From assembly GCA_965249815.1 (NCBI GenBank), contig CBDFMV010000003.1:2790001-2854000 (forward strand): DNA of 64,000 nucleotides. Direction: 5' to 3'. This DNA is from JAJAZB01 sp965249815 (GTDB taxonomy: Bacteria > Bacteroidota > Bacteroidia > Cytophagales > Spirosomataceae). A program made the translations under genes and the position numbers. The notes below the pieces were generated by a model that did no database searches, was not told the origin of the DNA, and worked only from the letters and a program-made list of their open reading frames with translations. This document shows positions 57,109 through 63,828 of this stretch, piece after piece (position 1 is the stretch's first letter; each line of letters opens with the position of its first letter).

Positions 57109-57644
57109 AGCGTGCCGATTTTTATCAAACAAAACACGGCGTAGTTGATGATATCGCGGTAATTGGCCTCCACGCCTTCCGACACGAGCGTCTGGCCCGC
57201 GTTGTCCTCGATTTGCTTCGTGCGGAGCAGTTTCATCAGAATCAGATCGGTCATCGAACTCACCCGCATTTCGCGCCAGGCCTCGCCGTAATCGTGGTTT
57301 TTGGCCAAAAGCAAAGCCATCGTTTCGGCTACCTGGGCGTCGTAGCGGGCGGCGAGTTCATGGTCGGGGAGTTCCAGGCGCGGGTCGTCGGCCAGGTCGA
57401 GTTGAATCAGCGCCATCAGGCTGTAATTGACCAGCCCGATGAATTCCGGTACCACGCCTTCGTCCACGCGGTGGGTGCCCGTTTGCTGAATCTGCCGGAT
57501 GCGCTGGGCTTTGATGAACAACTGGTCGGTGAGGCTGGGTAGGCGCAAAATCCGCCAGGCCGTGCCATAGTCCCTGTTTTTTTTCAGAAAAAGGTCTTTG
57601 CATACGCCGATGACCCGGCGATATTCGGCTTCGGTTTGCGACAT
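57105..57644 (-). CDS. DUF1599 domain protein with internal duplication
   Basis: Small soluble protein, 179 residues, of unknown biochemical role. It consists of two repeats: residues about 15-80 (DLFLKKNRDYGTAWRILRLPSLTDQLFIKA, then EFIGLVNYSLMALIQL) and about 105-178 (ALLLAKNHDYGEAWREMRVSSMTDLILMK, then YRDIINYAVFCLIKI). Each half has the K-N-x-D-Y-G-x-A-W-R motif and a later N-Y. DUF1599 has been linked to nucleotide-modification proteins by fold prediction; treat this as tentative. Start ATG at 57644 is used because sequence before it is repeat. It diverges from folP with an inverted repeat filling the gap. Confidence 0.86.
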   Translation of the reverse strand: MSQTEAEYRRVIGVCKDLFLKKNRDYGTAWRILRLPSLTDQLFIKAQRIRQIQQTGTHRVDEGVVPEFIGLVNYSLMALIQLDLADDPRLELPDHELAARYDAQVAETMALLLAKNHDYGEAWREMRVSSMTDLILMKLLRTKQIEDNAGQTLVSEGVEANYRDIINYAVFCLIKIGTL

Positions 57645-57647
57645 CGT

Positions 57648-57740
57648 CGTTGGGAGTGCTTCGTTGTTCGTTGTTCGTGCATCGAATCGCAACGGGCCTT
57701 GTCCACACAACGACGCACGAACACCGAAGCACTCCCAACG
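57648..57740. repeat. Inverted repeat filling a divergent intergenic region (DUF1599/folP)
   Basis: Left arm CGTTGGGAGTGCTTCG (57648-57663) pairs exactly with CGAAGCACTCCCAACG (57725-57740). Inner TTGTTCG words are duplicated on the left (TTGTTCGTTGTTCGTGC) against a single GTGTTCGTGC equivalent on the right. It leaves only three bases to one ATG and one base to the other, so it must contain any promoter for both genes. Confidence 0.85.
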
Positions 57741-57741
57741 A

Positions 57742-58605
57742 ATGCCCGAAATTACTGCCTTTCGCCCAAAAACCACGCTCAACGTGCGCGGAACCCTCGT
57801 GGACCTGTCCACGCCCGCCGTCATGGGCATCCTCAACGCCACGCCCGACTCGTTTCACGCCGCCAGCCGCGCCCAGGCAGAGGACGAGCTGCTGGCCAAA
57901 GTCGGCCGGATGCTCACCGACGGCGCGACGTTGCTGGACGTGGGCGGCTACTCCACCCGCCCCGGCGCGGCGGCGGTGAGCGAGGCCGAAGAAACCGAGC
58001 GGGTGCTTTCGGCGCTGGAAGTCCTCGTCCGGCAGTTTCCCCAGGCCCTGCTTTCGGTGGACACCTTCCGGGCGACGGTGGCGGAAAAAGCCGTGGCGGC
58101 GGGCGCGGGGCTGGTCAACGATGTGGCGGGCGGCACGCTCGACCCCGCCATGTTCGCCACCGTGGCCCGGCTCGGCGTGCCTTACGTGCTCATGCACCTG
58201 CGCGGCACACCGCAAACGATGAACTCACTCGCGAACTACAAAAACGTGACGCTGGACATCATCACCGAGTTGAAGGAAAAAGTGGCCCAATTGCGGTCGC
58301 TGGGCGTGAAAGACGTCATTCTCGACCCCGGTTTTGGTTTCGCCAAAACGCCGGAACACAACGATGCCCTGCTGCGCAGCCTCCCGGCCTTCCGGGTTTT
58401 TGATTTACCTTTGCTCGTGGGCCTTTCGCGAAAAGGCAGCATCTGGCGGCGGCTTGGCCTGACGCCCGAAACGGCCCTCAACGGCACGACGGTGCTCAAC
58501 ACGGCGGCGTTGCTCGGCGGGGCCAAAATTCTCCGCGTCCACGACGTGAAGGAGGCCGTGGAGGCGGTGAAGCTGGTGGAATTTTTGAAAAATAAATCAT
58601 CCTGA
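57742..58605 (+). CDS. folP: Dihydropteroate synthase
   Basis: Joins p-aminobenzoate and pterin diphosphate in folate synthesis, 287 residues. Motifs: TPAVMGILNATPDSFHAASR, DGATLLDVGGYSTRPGA, LSVDTFRATVAEKAV, G-A-G-L-V-N-D-V, VLDPGFGFAKTPEHN, LPLLVGLSRKGSIWR and a final R-V-H-D. In most DHPS the loop is GGESTRPG; here it is GGYSTRPGA, a variant common in Bacteroidota. Start ATG at 57742 abuts the inverted repeat. A class IV aminotransferase gene follows, which may provide p-aminobenzoate. Confidence 0.96.
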   Translation: MPEITAFRPKTTLNVRGTLVDLSTPAVMGILNATPDSFHAASRAQAEDELLAKVGRMLTDGATLLDVGGYSTRPGAAAVSEAEETERVLSALEVLVRQFPQALLSVDTFRATVAEKAVAAGAGLVNDVAGGTLDPAMFATVARLGVPYVLMHLRGTPQTMNSLANYKNVTLDIITELKEKVAQLRSLGVKDVILDPGFGFAKTPEHNDALLRSLPAFRVFDLPLLVGLSRKGSIWRRLGLTPETALNGTTVLNTAALLGGAKILRVHDVKEAVEAVKLVEFLKNKSS

Positions 58606-58617
58606 CGCGTCATTACT

Positions 58618-58664
58618 TTCCCAGCCCGTCATTGCAAGGAACGAAGCAATGACGGGCTGGGAAA
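58618..58664. repeat. Short member of the CGTCATTGCGAG-like family, copy 4
   Basis: TCCCAGCCCGTCATTGC (58619-58635) pairs exactly with GCAATGACGGGCTGGGA (58646-58662) around AAGGAACGAA. The words match copy 2 at 23351 with its centre removed. It lies in the 79-base gap between folP and the aminotransferase. Confidence 0.85.
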
Positions 58665-58684
58665 ACAAGAACCCTTCCAGAAAT

Positions 58685-59524
58685 ATGGATTTCTACTACC
58701 TGAACGGCCAGATTCTGCCCGCCGACGAGGCCCGGCTACATGTCAGCGACCTCGGGTTGCTGCGGGCGTACGGCATTTTCGATTACTTCCGGGCCATCGA
58801 CGGGCGGCCGGTTTTCCTGGAAGATCACCTCGACCGCTTCGAGCGCTCGGCGGGGCTGCTCGGCCTGACGATTCCCGTCCCCCGCGACGAACTGCGGAAT
58901 CTGGTCGCCGAACTGTCTCGCCTCAACCCGCACCCGTTGCTGGGGTTTAAATTCCTGCTCACGGGCGGCTACTCGGCGGATGGGTTTGGCCCGGCAGAAA
59001 ACGCTAATTTTGCCGTCATGGCCAAACCCTTCCGGTTCATGGACGCGCCCGGCGGGCTGCATTTCATGACCGTGGCGCACCAGCGGCAGCTTTTTGAGGT
59101 GAAAAGCCTTGATTACCTGATGCCCATTTTCACCCTCCACCAGCAGCGCGAAATCGGGGCCGACGATGTGCTCTACCACCACAACGGCCTGATTACCGAA
59201 TCGTCGCGGAGTAATGTTTTTATCGTGAAAGACGGCGTCGTCGTCACGCCCGCTGATGGGATGCTGCGGGGCGTCACGCGCAAACACGTGCTGACGCTGG
59301 CAACGGACGCGTTTACCGCCGAAGAACGTGACGTGACCCTCGCTGAAACCCTTGCCGCCGACGAAGTTTTTACCACCGGCAGCACCAAGCGGATTTTGCC
59401 CGTCACGCGCATCGACGGTCGGCCCGTGGGCGACGGTCGGCCCGGCCCGGTGACGCAACGGCTGTCGGCGCTCTTTCTCGATTACGAGCGCGAGGTGCTG
59501 GCGGGTGTGGCGTCGGGTGGTTAA
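58685..59524 (+). CDS. Class IV PLP-dependent aminotransferase/lyase (possible aminodeoxychorismate lyase)
   Basis: PLP enzyme of fold type IV, 279 residues. The N-terminus YYLNGQILPADEARLHVSDLGLLRAYGIFDYFRA is family-typical; the PLP lysine is in FEVKSLDYLMP, and ITESSRSNVFIVKDGVVVTP plus LRGVTRKHVLTLA follow. The group includes branched-chain and D-amino acid aminotransferases and PabC. Being directly after folP hints at PabC (p-aminobenzoate formation), but sequence alone does not decide. Start ATG at 58685 is right before MDFYYLNG. Its stop TAA forms part of a promoter-like box for the next gene. Confidence 0.9.
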   Translation: MDFYYLNGQILPADEARLHVSDLGLLRAYGIFDYFRAIDGRPVFLEDHLDRFERSAGLLGLTIPVPRDELRNLVAELSRLNPHPLLGFKFLLTGGYSADGFGPAENANFAVMAKPFRFMDAPGGLHFMTVAHQRQLFEVKSLDYLMPIFTLHQQREIGADDVLYHHNGLITESSRSNVFIVKDGVVVTPADGMLRGVTRKHVLTLATDAFTAEERDVTLAETLAADEVFTTGSTKRILPVTRIDGRPVGDGRPGPVTQRLSALFLDYEREVLAGVASGG

Positions 59525-59529
59525 TTTTG
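59522..59529 (+). promoter_or_regulatory. TAATTTTG box overlapping the aminotransferase stop codon
   Basis: TAATTTTG at 59522-59529 includes the TAA stop of the preceding gene and matches TAnnTTTG. If used, the M15 peptidase would start at the TTG at 59554 rather than the TTG at 59527, which lies inside the box. Confidence 0.4.
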
Positions 59530-60642
59530 CGGAAAGCCCAACCACCTTTTTTCTTGAAAAACCTCTTTTTTTCGCTGCTGGGGGCGTTTGTCGCCCTGGC
59601 GCACCAGGCGTGCAGTCAAACCGAACTGGCGTCGCCGTTTGCCTGGAAACCCGCCGGGTGCGATTCGACCCTCGCCGTGGATACGCTGCAAGGCTTTGAC
59701 CTGGCGATGCCCTTTTACCCCGACGACACCCTCGTGACCGACACCGCCACGCCCGTCCGGGTGTTTGCCGTCGTGGTGGACCGGGTCGGGAAAACCCGCT
59801 GGGCGGGCGTCGCCAACGATTCCGGCGGCAAACCGCAACTACTGGTTGGCCCGAACCCACCGGGCTGGGAACCGCTCCGGCTCACCGGCGTAGAGCAAAC
59901 CTACCTCCGGGCGCTGGTGGATCAGCCCGAATACCTCTACACGCGCTGGGAACGTTTGCTGGTGGGCGCACGGAGCCAGTTTCTGGCTAAACGCGATTCG
60001 CTCCTCGACTCGCTCCGGCGGGTGTACCCCACGTACACGCTGCGCATTCTGAACGATTTGCGCTCGGCGGGTTTGCAGGCGCGGTTTCTCAAACGGGGCA
60101 GTTCCAACGCGCCCCTGTCGCAGCATCAGTTCGGGCTGGCCGTCGATGTGGGCATCGTCAGCAAGGGTCGCTTGCTCAAAGGCTACAATACTTACGCGGC
60201 CATCGGCCGACTCACGCCGCACTACGGCCTGACGTGGGGCGGCACGTTTGTGGGGTTTGTGGACCCCAATCACTTTCAGGCGGTGAAAAATTCGGCGGCA
60301 CTGGTGCGCGAATTCCCCGAACTGCGCTTCGAGTTCGAGCCGTACCGGCCCCATTACTTGCGGCGAGTGCAGGCAAAGATTCTGGATGGCAAGGAAGACG
60401 AAGTGCTCGACACCGAAGAACTCCTCCAGGTGCTCAACGAAAAACGCCTCCAGCAGCCCTGTCCGTGCGATTCGGCGCGGGCGGAGCGCCCCGTGGCGCT
60501 GACCGCCGTGCAGGCAGCCCTGACCGCGGTGGGTTACCAATCCGCCACCGACATCCTGCTCCTGGGCGACCTCACCACCCAAACCCTCACGGCCACGCGC
60601 GGAGCCACCCGCCGGACGTACCGGCTGGGGAAATGGCGCTGA
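59527..60642 (+). CDS. M15-type D-Ala-D-Ala carboxypeptidase-like exported protein
   Basis: Predicted periplasmic peptidoglycan peptidase, up to 371 residues. No ATG is near; TTG at 59527 or, more likely by leader sequence, TTG at 59554 (MKNLFFSLLGAFVALAHQACSQ) starts the gene. The catalytic part (about 150-260) has NDLRSAGLQARFLKRGSSNAPLSQHQFGLAVDVGIV with zinc ligands H and D, and TWGGTFVGFVDPNHFQ with the catalytic D and third-ligand H, the VanY/M15 pattern. About 100 further residues at the C-terminus (EEVLDTEELLQVLNEK, QPCPCDS) are not in the typical family. Likely trims stem peptides during wall remodelling; transcribed with or just after the aminotransferase gene. Confidence 0.82.
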   Translation: MRKAQPPFFLKNLFFSLLGAFVALAHQACSQTELASPFAWKPAGCDSTLAVDTLQGFDLAMPFYPDDTLVTDTATPVRVFAVVVDRVGKTRWAGVANDSGGKPQLLVGPNPPGWEPLRLTGVEQTYLRALVDQPEYLYTRWERLLVGARSQFLAKRDSLLDSLRRVYPTYTLRILNDLRSAGLQARFLKRGSSNAPLSQHQFGLAVDVGIVSKGRLLKGYNTYAAIGRLTPHYGLTWGGTFVGFVDPNHFQAVKNSAALVREFPELRFEFEPYRPHYLRRVQAKILDGKEDEVLDTEELLQVLNEKRLQQPCPCDSARAERPVALTAVQAALTAVGYQSATDILLLGDLTTQTLTATRGATRRTYRLGKWR

Positions 60643-60668
60643 GGAATGCGTTTTGCTAAACAAAGCCG

Positions 60669-60676
60669 TAGGTTTG
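60669..60676 (+). promoter_or_regulatory. Candidate TAGGTTTG promoter box for the LysM gene
   Basis: TAGGTTTG matches TAnnTTTG about 70 bases before the ATG at 60747. A TTTG at 60652-60655 is present but only 13 bases away, shorter than usual. Confidence 0.35.
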
Positions 60677-60746
60677 CGGTCCGTCGGTTGCCAAGCGCAC
60701 CCCGAACGGCAAACCATTCTCCAACCCTCAAACCAATCCAAGTACC

Positions 60747-61223
60747 ATGGGACTCATTTCATTCATGAAGGGCGTCGGGGCCAAGCTGTTTGGCAACAAA
60801 GAAGAGGAAGCCAAAGCCGCTGCCGCCAAGCCCGAGGAAGTTGAACCCCTCCGCGCCAGCGCCCTGCTGCAGAAAGTTAAATCGCTGGGCCTGCCCTACA
60901 ACTCGCTCACCATCCGCACCAACGGCGACACGGTGACGATCCAGGGCGAGGTGGAAAAGCAGGAAGACGCCGAAAAGATTGCCCTCGCCGTGGGCAACGT
61001 CGAGGGCGTTCACGCCGTGGACAACCAAATGACCGCCTCCCAACCGCAGGACGAGTCGCAGTACCACACGGTGGAATCGGGCGACAGCCTCTCGAAAATC
61101 GCCCAGCGGTACTACGGTGACCCGATGAAATACCCGACGATTTTTGAAGCCAACAAGCCGATGCTCTCCGACCCGGATAAAATCTACCCCGGTCAGGTGC
61201 TGCGGATTCCGGCGCTGGATTAA
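60747..61223 (+). CDS. lysM: BON-LysM domain protein (Kbp/YgaU-like)
   Basis: Small soluble protein, 158 residues, with a BON domain (about 35-100, LGLPYNSLTIRTNGDTVTIQGEVEKQEDAEKI) and a C-terminal LysM (about 107-156, YHTVESGDSLSKIAQRYYGDPMKYPTIFEANK). The same architecture as E. coli Kbp (YgaU), a potassium-binding protein that is cytosolic. No signal peptide. Length and motifs agree well. Followed by a clear terminator. Confidence 0.93.
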   Translation: MGLISFMKGVGAKLFGNKEEEAKAAAAKPEEVEPLRASALLQKVKSLGLPYNSLTIRTNGDTVTIQGEVEKQEDAEKIALAVGNVEGVHAVDNQMTASQPQDESQYHTVESGDSLSKIAQRYYGDPMKYPTIFEANKPMLSDPDKIYPGQVLRIPALD

Positions 61224-61241
61224 AAATTTTGATTACTTGCG

Positions 61242-61283
61242 AAACAAAAACCCCGATGCGTGTGCGTCGGGGTTTTTGTTTGA
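61242..61283. terminator. Terminator between the LysM gene and the nucleotidyltransferase gene
   Basis: AAACAAAAACCCCGATGC (61242-61259) pairs with 61264-61281 with one G-U-type mismatch; A-run and T-run on both sides make it usable in both directions for these convergent genes. Confidence 0.88.
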
Positions 61284-61289
61284 GGGAAT

Positions 61290-61856
61290 TTAAAGAGGGT
61301 CTGACTGCGCCACAAGCCGCTGCCATTCCTCTCCGACATCCAACTTTTCTACCCAGTCGAGCAGGTACGAGCGATTAAGCGAATCGTGTTGAATTTCAAA
61401 GACGCGGACCGCATCCATCACTTGCTTTTCACTACCCCCGGCCATTTTTGCCCACCGGAGTTTCGATAAAATGGCGTCTTCCGGCGAAGCGACGGACACG
61501 TCCGTTCCGAAAAGGGGCACCCGGCGACGTCGGGCAAACCGCGAGGCGTCGAAGGCGTCGAACGTGAGAAGCCAGAAATCAACTTTATTCCCACTCGTCG
61601 TGTCGATGAGGTTGAACATGGAGCGCCGAGCTACCGCCTCACGGACGCTGTCGGAGTTGAGGTAAAATTGCGGAAGAGTGAATACGTTGGCAAAGGGCTG
61701 AGCAAGACGAGCTTCCAATTCCAGCACGATGTCAATGTCGTGGGTGACCCGTGGCTCGCCGTAGTAACTCGATACGACCGAACCGGTGAGCATGTACGGA
61801 ATTTCGTTGGCGTCGAGAAGTTGCGCGACGTAGGTCAGTAATTCCGGTTGTGACAT
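61290..61856 (-). CDS. Nucleotidyltransferase-fold protein, candidate toxin of a two-gene module
   Basis: Cytosolic protein, 188 residues. The N-terminal nucleotidyltransferase fold has the motif LTGSVVSSYYGEPRVTHDIDIVLEL: G-S, then D-I-D, the metal-binding pair of DNA polymerase beta-like enzymes, here near residues 39-41. A later VDFWLLTFDAF may give the third acidic residue (V-D-F). C-terminal region DAILSKLRWAK-x-x-GGSEKQVMDAVRV resembles AbiEii/DUF6036-type proteins. It overlaps the small gene 61835-62044 by 22 bases, the arrangement of many toxin-antitoxin pairs. Function as a toxin is inference; many such proteins are untested. Confidence 0.83.
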   Translation of the reverse strand: MSQPELLTYVAQLLDANEIPYMLTGSVVSSYYGEPRVTHDIDIVLELEARLAQPFANVFTLPQFYLNSDSVREAVARRSMFNLIDTTSGNKVDFWLLTFDAFDASRFARRRRVPLFGTDVSVASPEDAILSKLRWAKMAGGSEKQVMDAVRVFEIQHDSLNRSYLLDWVEKLDVGEEWQRLVAQSDPL

Positions 61857-62044
61857 TTTTCGAGTCGCTGAAGAAACAGGGCGTGAATTTCGGTCTCGCT
61901 GGCGTTAGGAAAACGCCGTTGTAACCCCGCCCGGAATAAGGCCCGCGCGAACTCAGTCAACTCAAACGCTTTGGCAACCCGCTCTTCGGGGGTCATCCGC
62001 CGGAGCGTTTCGAGGTAAATACGGTGGTTCGGTTGCGGCTTCAT
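61835..62044 (-). CDS. Small helical partner protein of the nucleotidyltransferase
   Basis: 69 residues, start ATG at 62044 giving MKPQPNHRIYLETLRRMTPEERVAKAFELTEF. It is predicted all-helical with basic and acidic faces and ends LEKCHNRNY. The gene overlaps the nucleotidyltransferase gene by 22 bases and precedes it, the usual antitoxin-first order. The M-T-P-E-E-R-x-x-K-A-F-E-L text recurs, as I recall, in small proteins next to such nucleotidyltransferases. No DNA-binding motif is evident. A terminator upstream isolates the pair from rny. Confidence 0.75.
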   Translation of the reverse strand: MKPQPNHRIYLETLRRMTPEERVAKAFELTEFARALFRAGLQRRFPNASETEIHALFLQRLEKCHNRNY

Positions 62045-62075
62045 CGGGGTGGAAATCGATTGACGGCAGGAAGAT

Positions 62076-62117
62076 AAAAAAAGGCCGCGCTCCAACGTCG
62101 GATGCACGGCCTTTTTT
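62076..62117 (-). terminator. Terminator downstream of rny
   Basis: AAAAAAAGGCCG (62076-62087) pairs with CGGCCTTTTTT (62107-62117). Reading leftward it ends rny transcription before the small gene pair. Confidence 0.82.
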
Positions 62118-62139
62118 ACCGAACGGAATCAGCGAAACC

Positions 62140-63729
62140 CTACTTCGCGTACGCCACTGCCCGCATTTCCCGAATCACGGTGACTTTGATCTGGCCGGGG
62201 TACTGCATTTCTTTCTCGATTTTCTGCGAAATGTCGTAGCTCAGTTGCCCGGCGCGGTCGTCGGTCACGCGGTCGGAATCGACGATGATGCGCAGTTCGC
62301 GCCCCGCCTGGATGGCGTAGCACTTGTCCACGCCCTGGAAACCAAGCGCCAGGTTTTCCAAATCGCGCAGGCGCTGCATGTAACTTTCCATCATTTCGCG
62401 GCGGGCACCGGGGCGCGAACCGCTGATGGCGTCGCAGACCTGCACGATGGGCGAAATGAGGCTGGTCATCTCGATTTCGTCGTGGTGAGCACCGATGGCG
62501 TTGCACACTTCGGGATTCTCCTTGTACTTTTGGGCGAGTTCCATGCCCAGAATGGCGTGGGGCAGTTCGGGTTCTTCGTGCCACACCTTGCCGATGTCGT
62601 GCAGCAGCCCGGCGCGCTTGGCGAGTTTGGCGTTGAGGCCCAGTTCGGCGGCCATTGTCGAGCAGAGTTTGGCCACTTCGCGCGAGTGCTGGAGCAAATT
62701 CTGGCCGTACGACGAGCGGAAGCGCATCCGCCCCACCATCCGGATTAGTTCGGGGTGCAGGCCGTGAATGCCGAGGTCGATGGCGGTGCGCTCGCCGATT
62801 TCCACGATTTCATCCTCGATGTTTTTCCTGGTTTTGGCGACGACTTCCTCGATGCGGGCGGGGTGGATGCGCCCATCCTGCACGAGGCGGTGGAGCGAGA
62901 GTCGGGCGATTTCGCGGCGGACGGGGTCGAAACCGGAGATGATGATGGCGTCGGGGGTGTCGTCCACGATGACCTCCACGCCCACGGCGGCTTCGAGCGT
63001 GCGGATGTTGCGGCCTTCGCGTCCGATGATTTTGCCCTTCACGTCGTCGGATTCGATGTTGAACACCGACACGCAGTTTTCGATGGCCTGCTCGGCGGCG
63101 GTGCGCTGGATGGTCTCGATGACCACCTTCTTGGCTTCCTTCGTGGCGGTGAGTTTGGCCTCTTCCACGATGTTTTTCACATACGCCGAGGCGCGGCTTT
63201 CAGCGTCGGCTTTGAGGGCGTCCACGAGTTGCTGGCGGGCTTCGTCGGCGGTGAGGTTGGCGATTTTCTCCAACTGCATCACCTGCGATTCGAGCAGTTT
63301 TTCGGCTTCTTCCTGTTTGCGTTTTACGCTTTCCTGTTGCTGGGTGAGGTTGGCTTTGAGTTTTTCGTACTCGTCTTCCTTGCGCTTGGTTTGTTCCTGC
63401 TGCTGGCTGAGTTGGCGTTCGCGGTCTTTGATTCGCTGTTCGGCTTCGCGGAGTTTCTGCTCGTTTTCGGTCAAAATCCGCTTTTTCTTGCCGGATTCTT
63501 CTTCAAATTCGGTCTTCAGGCGGAGAAACTTTTCTTTGGCCTCCAGGATGCGGTCGCGCTTGATGGTTTCGGCGGAAGCTTCGGCGTTTTTCAGAATTTC
63601 GGCGGCCCGGGCTTCGGCTTCTTCTTCTTTTTTCTGATACGATTTAGAAAAGAAGGCCCGCCCGGCAAACGCCCCCACAGCCAGGCTGAGCAGCCCGGTC
63701 AGGACGATAAAAAGGGGTGAGATGGACAT
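62140..63729 (-). CDS. rny: Ribonuclease Y
   Basis: Membrane-anchored endoribonuclease starting mRNA decay, 529 residues. An N-terminal helix (about 5-25, LFIVLTGLLSLAVGAFAGRAFF) is followed by a long coiled coil (about 35-190, KEEEAEARAAEILKNAEASAE on), a KH domain (about 215-275, VFNIESDDVKGKIIGREGRNIRTLEA) and an HD domain (about 340-435) with H-D in GLLHDIGKVWHEE. Length is typical (about 520). The end VTVIREMRAVAYAK is the conserved C-terminus. It lies downstream of zapA, the common order in Bacteroidota. Confidence 0.97.
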   Translation of the reverse strand: MSISPLFIVLTGLLSLAVGAFAGRAFFSKSYQKKEEEAEARAAEILKNAEASAETIKRDRILEAKEKFLRLKTEFEEESGKKKRILTENEQKLREAEQRIKDRERQLSQQQEQTKRKEDEYEKLKANLTQQQESVKRKQEEAEKLLESQVMQLEKIANLTADEARQQLVDALKADAESRASAYVKNIVEEAKLTATKEAKKVVIETIQRTAAEQAIENCVSVFNIESDDVKGKIIGREGRNIRTLEAAVGVEVIVDDTPDAIIISGFDPVRREIARLSLHRLVQDGRIHPARIEEVVAKTRKNIEDEIVEIGERTAIDLGIHGLHPELIRMVGRMRFRSSYGQNLLQHSREVAKLCSTMAAELGLNAKLAKRAGLLHDIGKVWHEEPELPHAILGMELAQKYKENPEVCNAIGAHHDEIEMTSLISPIVQVCDAISGSRPGARREMMESYMQRLRDLENLALGFQGVDKCYAIQAGRELRIIVDSDRVTDDRAGQLSYDISQKIEKEMQYPGQIKVTVIREMRAVAYAK

Positions 63730-63828
63730 TGGCGTGATGGGGTTTTATGGACTGGTAACCCCGACAATCACCGCCTTTAAACGTGAAAGAAACGAGAAAA
63801 AGAAACACCAATGGACCAGCGGATCGCC

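Noticed and set aside
63730..63828. Possible 6S RNA or other small RNA between zapA and rny
   Set aside because: The gap is only 99 bases and no long bulged hairpin can be folded from it by eye.
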